NCBI GenBank assembly: GCA_937859105.1
Contig: CALMAD010000469.1
Span: 1 to 6,231, forward strand
Origin: an uncultured Propionibacteriaceae bacterium
GTDB lineage: Bacteria; Actinomycetota; Actinomycetes; Propionibacteriales; Propionibacteriaceae
Direction of reading: 5' to 3'
DNA length: 6,231 bases
Made by a program: the position numbers and the translations under genes. Positions 1 through 6,231 of the stretch are shown one piece after another. How positions within the stretch are numbered: the stretch's first letter is position 1; the number at the start of each line of letters is the position of its first letter. The notes beneath the pieces are model-generated. The model was not told where the DNA came from. It saw nothing but the letters and a program-made list of their open reading frames with translations, and ran no database searches.

Positions 1-351
1 CTTGCCGCCCTGTCCGCCGCGCTCGGCGCCGTGCTCGCGCTCGCGTTCAGCATCATCGGACACGCGATCCAGATCGCGTTCGCGGACGCCTCCCCCGAGC
101 GTCTGATGGTCGCCGCGCTGGCGTCCTATGCCGTCCGGGTCTCCCTGCTGGGCGGGGCCCTCGCGCTCGTCCTGGGGAGCCCCGAGCGCTTCGCCTGGCT
201 GCAGCGTGCGCCCCTGGGGGCAGGCGCGATCCTGGTCGTCCTGGGGTGGCTGGCCGCGGAGATCTGGGTGTTCGCCCACCTGCGTGTTTCAGTCTTCGAT
301 ACGCCCGTCGAGGACGGGGAGTGTGCATGTGACCAGCCCCACGAACCCTGA
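1..351 (+). CDS. atpI: AtpI-like membrane protein (ATP synthase operon accessory subunit I), 5' partial
   Basis: The frame is open from the first base, so the start codon lies upstream; 116 codons are visible, ending in an in-frame double stop (TGA at 349, TAG at 352). The product is hydrophobic. Three membrane segments can be read at about visible residues 4-26, 38-60 and 71-94, the first perhaps incomplete, followed by a short polar tail with a Cys-Ala-Cys motif (residues 108-110). Position at the head of an atp operon, small size and several membrane helices match the AtpI family. That family is thought to assist c-ring assembly or ion supply to the synthase and is not a stable part of the enzyme. 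Sequence similarity to E. coli AtpI is weak by eye, so the family call relies largely on context. The end overlaps the probable start of the next gene. Confidence 0.7.
   Translation, partial: LAALSAALGAVLALAFSIIGHAIQIAFADASPERLMVAALASYAVRVSLLGGALALVLGSPERFAWLQRAPLGAGAILVVLGWLAAEIWVFAHLRVSVFDTPVEDGECACDQPHEP
316..321 (+). promoter_or_regulatory. Ribosome binding site deciding the GTG start of atpZ
   Basis: GGGGAG lies 7 bases before a GTG at 329, which is in frame with the atpZ-like gene. The alternative ATG at 368 has no purine-rich site at a useful distance; the nearest is GAG at 354-356. The site sits inside the last codons of the upstream AtpI-like gene, which would favour coupled translation of the two. 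Confidence 0.6.
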
Positions 352-559
352 TAGAGTCCCAAACGCTATGGACGAGCAGGGCGGCGTGGACCAGGGCTTG
401 CGCATCATCAGTTACCTCATCTCCGGCCTTCTTTTCTATGGCGGTCTTGGTTGGCTCGCCGATCGCGCGCTGAACACGACGTTCTGGCTCCCTGTCGGGT
501 TGATCCTGGGTACGGTGGCTGGCATCTACATCGTCATCAAGCGTTACGGTCGGGCATGA
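329..559 (+). CDS. atpZ: AtpZ-like small membrane protein (AtpZ/AtpI family)
   Basis: This encodes 76 residues from GTG 329, or 63 from the alternative ATG at 368. Two membrane helices lie at about residues 24-43 and 53-71. Between them is a short loop with the pattern GGLGWLADRALNT, then a glycine-spaced second helix (GLILGTVAGIY) and a basic end (KRYGRA). This G-x-G-x-x-x-D plus glycine-rich second helix is the familiar AtpZ/AtpI hairpin. Such proteins are encoded next to Fo genes and have been proposed to act in Mg2+/Ca2+ handling or c-ring assembly; the exact role is unsettled. GTG 329 is preferred because GGGGAG stands 7 bases upstream, giving a 23-base overlap with the preceding gene. 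The stop at 557-559 is 20 bases before the chosen atpB start. Confidence 0.8.
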   Translation: MTSPTNPDRVPNAMDEQGGVDQGLRIISYLISGLLFYGGLGWLADRALNTTFWLPVGLILGTVAGIYIVIKRYGRA

Positions 560-569
560 TCGCACCAGC

Positions 570-575
570 AGGAGG
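570..575 (+). promoter_or_regulatory. Ribosome binding site deciding the ATG start of atpB
   Basis: This is a perfect AGGAGG four bases before ATG 580. A second in-frame ATG at 556 overlaps the atpZ stop as ATGA but has no Shine-Dalgarno match in front of it, so 580 is the better start. Confidence 0.75.
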
Positions 576-579
576 GCAC

Positions 580-1419
580 ATGGGTGGGCTCGCAAGCCGT
601 CTGATCCCGTTAGAAGGGGAAGGCGACCACTCCGGGTGGCCGCCCAGCGCTGAGAGCTTCAACTCCCGCCCGCTCTTTCCCGACCTGGGGCCCCAGTTTT
701 CGTGGCTCAACAACCACCTGACCCAGGCGGTCATCGCGGCGATCATCGTCATCGCCTTCTGGTTGTGGATGGCGCGGCGCCAGACCGTCGTCCCGAGCCG
801 CAAGCAGTTTCTCGGCGAGCAGTTCTACAACCTGATTCGCAATACGATCGCGCGGGACGCCCTCGGTCACGACTACCGGCGCTTCCTGCCGTATCTGATC
901 GCGCTCTTCACCTTCATCTGGATCAACAACCTGTTCGGGCAGTTCTTCCTGTTCATGTTCCCGACCTTCAGCAAGATCGGTTACGCCTACGGGCTCGCCC
1001 TGCTCACCTGGCTGCTGTACAACGGCGCCGGCATCGCCAAGTGGGGGTTCGGCACGTACATGCGCAAGATGACGCTGCCCGAGGGGGTCCCGAAAGCCCT
1101 CTGGGCGCTCATCATTCCGCTGGAGTTCTTGTCGAACTTCATCGTCCGGCCGTTCACGCTCGCCCTGCGACTCTTCGCGAACATGTTCGCCGGGCACCTG
1201 GTCGTGATGGTGTTCGTGATCGGCTCCACGATGCTGCTCGCGATGACCGAACCCGCCAACGGGTTCCCGGTCGCCCTGCTCAAGACGGCGGGCGGCATCG
1301 GCATCGTGTTCAGTTTCGCGATCTTCGCCCTGGAGTTGCTGGTCGGCGCGATCCAGGCCTATATCTTCACCGTCCTGACCGCCCAATATGTGGCGTCCTC
1401 CATCGCCGAATCGCACTGA
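580..1419 (+). CDS. atpB: F1Fo ATP synthase subunit a
   Basis: Subunit a forms the two proton half-channels against the c-ring in the membrane. The product is 279 residues, close to the usual 250-290. A polar N-terminus (1-48) with the family-like FNSRPLF stretch precedes membrane helices at about 49-66, 102-128, 134-154, 173-188, 192-223 and 236-272. The essential arginine is Arg197 in LALRLFANMFAGH, equivalent to E. coli Arg210. Gln259 in GAIQAYIF matches E. coli Gln252. At the positions of E. coli Glu219 and His245 this protein has His206 and Glu252, the swapped arrangement known from other lineages. The start at 580 is chosen for the perfect AGGAGG; starting at ATG 556 would add eight residues. 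atpE follows after 52 bases. All key residues are present, so a working channel is expected. Confidence 0.97.
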   Translation: MGGLASRLIPLEGEGDHSGWPPSAESFNSRPLFPDLGPQFSWLNNHLTQAVIAAIIVIAFWLWMARRQTVVPSRKQFLGEQFYNLIRNTIARDALGHDYRRFLPYLIALFTFIWINNLFGQFFLFMFPTFSKIGYAYGLALLTWLLYNGAGIAKWGFGTYMRKMTLPEGVPKALWALIIPLEFLSNFIVRPFTLALRLFANMFAGHLVVMVFVIGSTMLLAMTEPANGFPVALLKTAGGIGIVFSFAIFALELLVGAIQAYIFTVLTAQYVASSIAESH

Positions 1420-1471
1420 TCCCGCAACAACGACGCAGTCACGCAGTAACCAAGATCCGAAAGGAAACTCC
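1420..1471 (+). promoter_or_regulatory. A-rich leader and ribosome binding site of atpE
   Basis: This is the longest gap in the operon, 52 bases. It holds 19 A and only 5 T and is about 54% G+C, clearly lower than the flanking genes. It contains a 7-base direct repeat, ACGCAGT, at 1433-1439 and 1441-1447, and ends with AAAGGA (1460-1465) six bases before the atpE ATG. By analogy with the translational enhancer before E. coli atpE, a poorly structured A-rich leader could raise c-subunit output, since many copies are needed per enzyme. The composition is seen; the function is inferred. Confidence 0.4.
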
Positions 1472-1696
1472 ATGCTTCACCTTCTTGAGCTGAACGGCTC
1501 CCTCAACATGCTCGGCTACGGCCTCGCGACCCTGGGCCCGGCCCTCGGTGTGGCGTGGATCTTCGCCTCGGTGATCAACGGGACCGCTCGTCAGCCTGAG
1601 GCCCGTGGCGCGATGCTCAGCACCGCGTGGATCGGCTTCGCCGTGGTCGAGGCGCTCGCCATCATCGGCATCGCCCTCGCCTTCGTGCTTCAGTGA
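1472..1696 (+). CDS. atpE: F1Fo ATP synthase subunit c
   Basis: Subunit c is the proteolipid that forms the rotating proton-carrying ring in the membrane. The product is 74 residues, a normal length. Two membrane helices lie at about 11-36 and 48-72, joined by a polar loop with the conserved Arg40-Gln41-Pro42. The proton-binding carboxylate is Glu60 in GFAVVEALAIIG. The residue after it is alanine, and the first helix has Pro23 with no ion-liganding Gln, so the Na+ signature is absent and proton coupling is expected. The first helix reads GYGLATLGPALGVA, with fewer glycines than the common GPGIGVG version. The ATG at 1472 is preceded by AAAGGA at six bases. atpF begins 11 bases after the stop, and its GAGG site begins within the atpE stop codon. 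Confidence 0.97.
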   Translation: MLHLLELNGSLNMLGYGLATLGPALGVAWIFASVINGTARQPEARGAMLSTAWIGFAVVEALAIIGIALAFVLQ

Positions 1697-1701
1697 GGTA
1701 A

Positions 1702-3029
<1,328 letters not shown>

Positions 3030-3057
3030 ATCACAACGATTGCTAAGGACGCAACCA

Positions 3058-4698
<1,641 letters not shown>

Positions 4699-4701
4699 TT
4701 C

Positions 4702-6231
<1,530 letters not shown>

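Noticed and set aside
556..558. ATG overlapping the atpZ stop (ATGA) as the atpB start
   Set aside because: There is no Shine-Dalgarno match upstream, whereas the in-frame ATG at 580 has a perfect AGGAGG. It remains a possible alternative adding eight residues.
1420..1471. Rho-independent terminator or internal promoter between atpB and atpE
   Set aside because: I see no hairpin followed by a T-run and no convincing -10/-35 pair; the gap has only five T bases.
610..1473. A 287-codon minus-strand open frame across atpB
   Set aside because: It is rich in Glu, Arg, Gln and Asp, as expected from the reverse complement of a hydrophobic membrane protein gene. It has no domain and no support from context.
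3040..3042. TTG as an earlier start for atpA
   Set aside because: ATG 3058 has AAGGA at eight bases and gives the family-typical [12 protein letters not shown]-terminus. The six extra residues look unrelated.

Overview
The window is most of an F1Fo ATP synthase (atp) operon, all on the + strand and cut at both ends. The order is an atpI-like gene (5' truncated), a small atpZ-like gene, atpB (a), atpE (c), atpF (b), atpH (delta), atpA (alpha), atpG (gamma) and atpD (beta, 3' truncated). atpC (epsilon) would be expected just downstream but lies outside the window.

The organism is most likely a high-GC actinobacterium. This rests on the strongly G/C-biased third codon positions, AGGAGG-type ribosome binding sites, an about 264-residue delta subunit with an extra N-terminal block, and an alpha subunit with a C-terminal extension beyond the E. 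coli length. The c-subunit style (SLN start, ARQPEA loop, EALAIIGIALAF helix) and separate, unfused b and delta subunits argue against Mycobacterium. They fit Propionibacteriaceae or related orders, but that placement is inference from memory of the families.

Layout: 1-559 holds two small membrane proteins, an AtpI-like and an AtpZ-like accessory factor. 580-2238 encodes the membrane sector Fo (a, c, b). 2235-5613 encodes the stalk and catalytic subunits delta, alpha and gamma. From 5636 to the edge is the first 198 codons of beta. Genes overlap or lie 3-52 bases apart, so one polycistronic transcript is likely. No promoter or terminator is visible, and no non-coding gap exceeds 52 bases.

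The parts form one machine. Protons pass through the a/c interface (Arg197 of a, Glu60 of c) and turn the c-ring with gamma. The b and delta subunits hold the alpha/beta hexamer still, and ATP is made in F1. All diagnostic residues visible are intact, so this looks like a functional housekeeping operon. I found no new biological system here. The points worth a second look are a duplicated block in delta, an acidic C-terminal tail on alpha, a GTG start for atpZ that overlaps the gene before it, and an A-rich leader before atpE.
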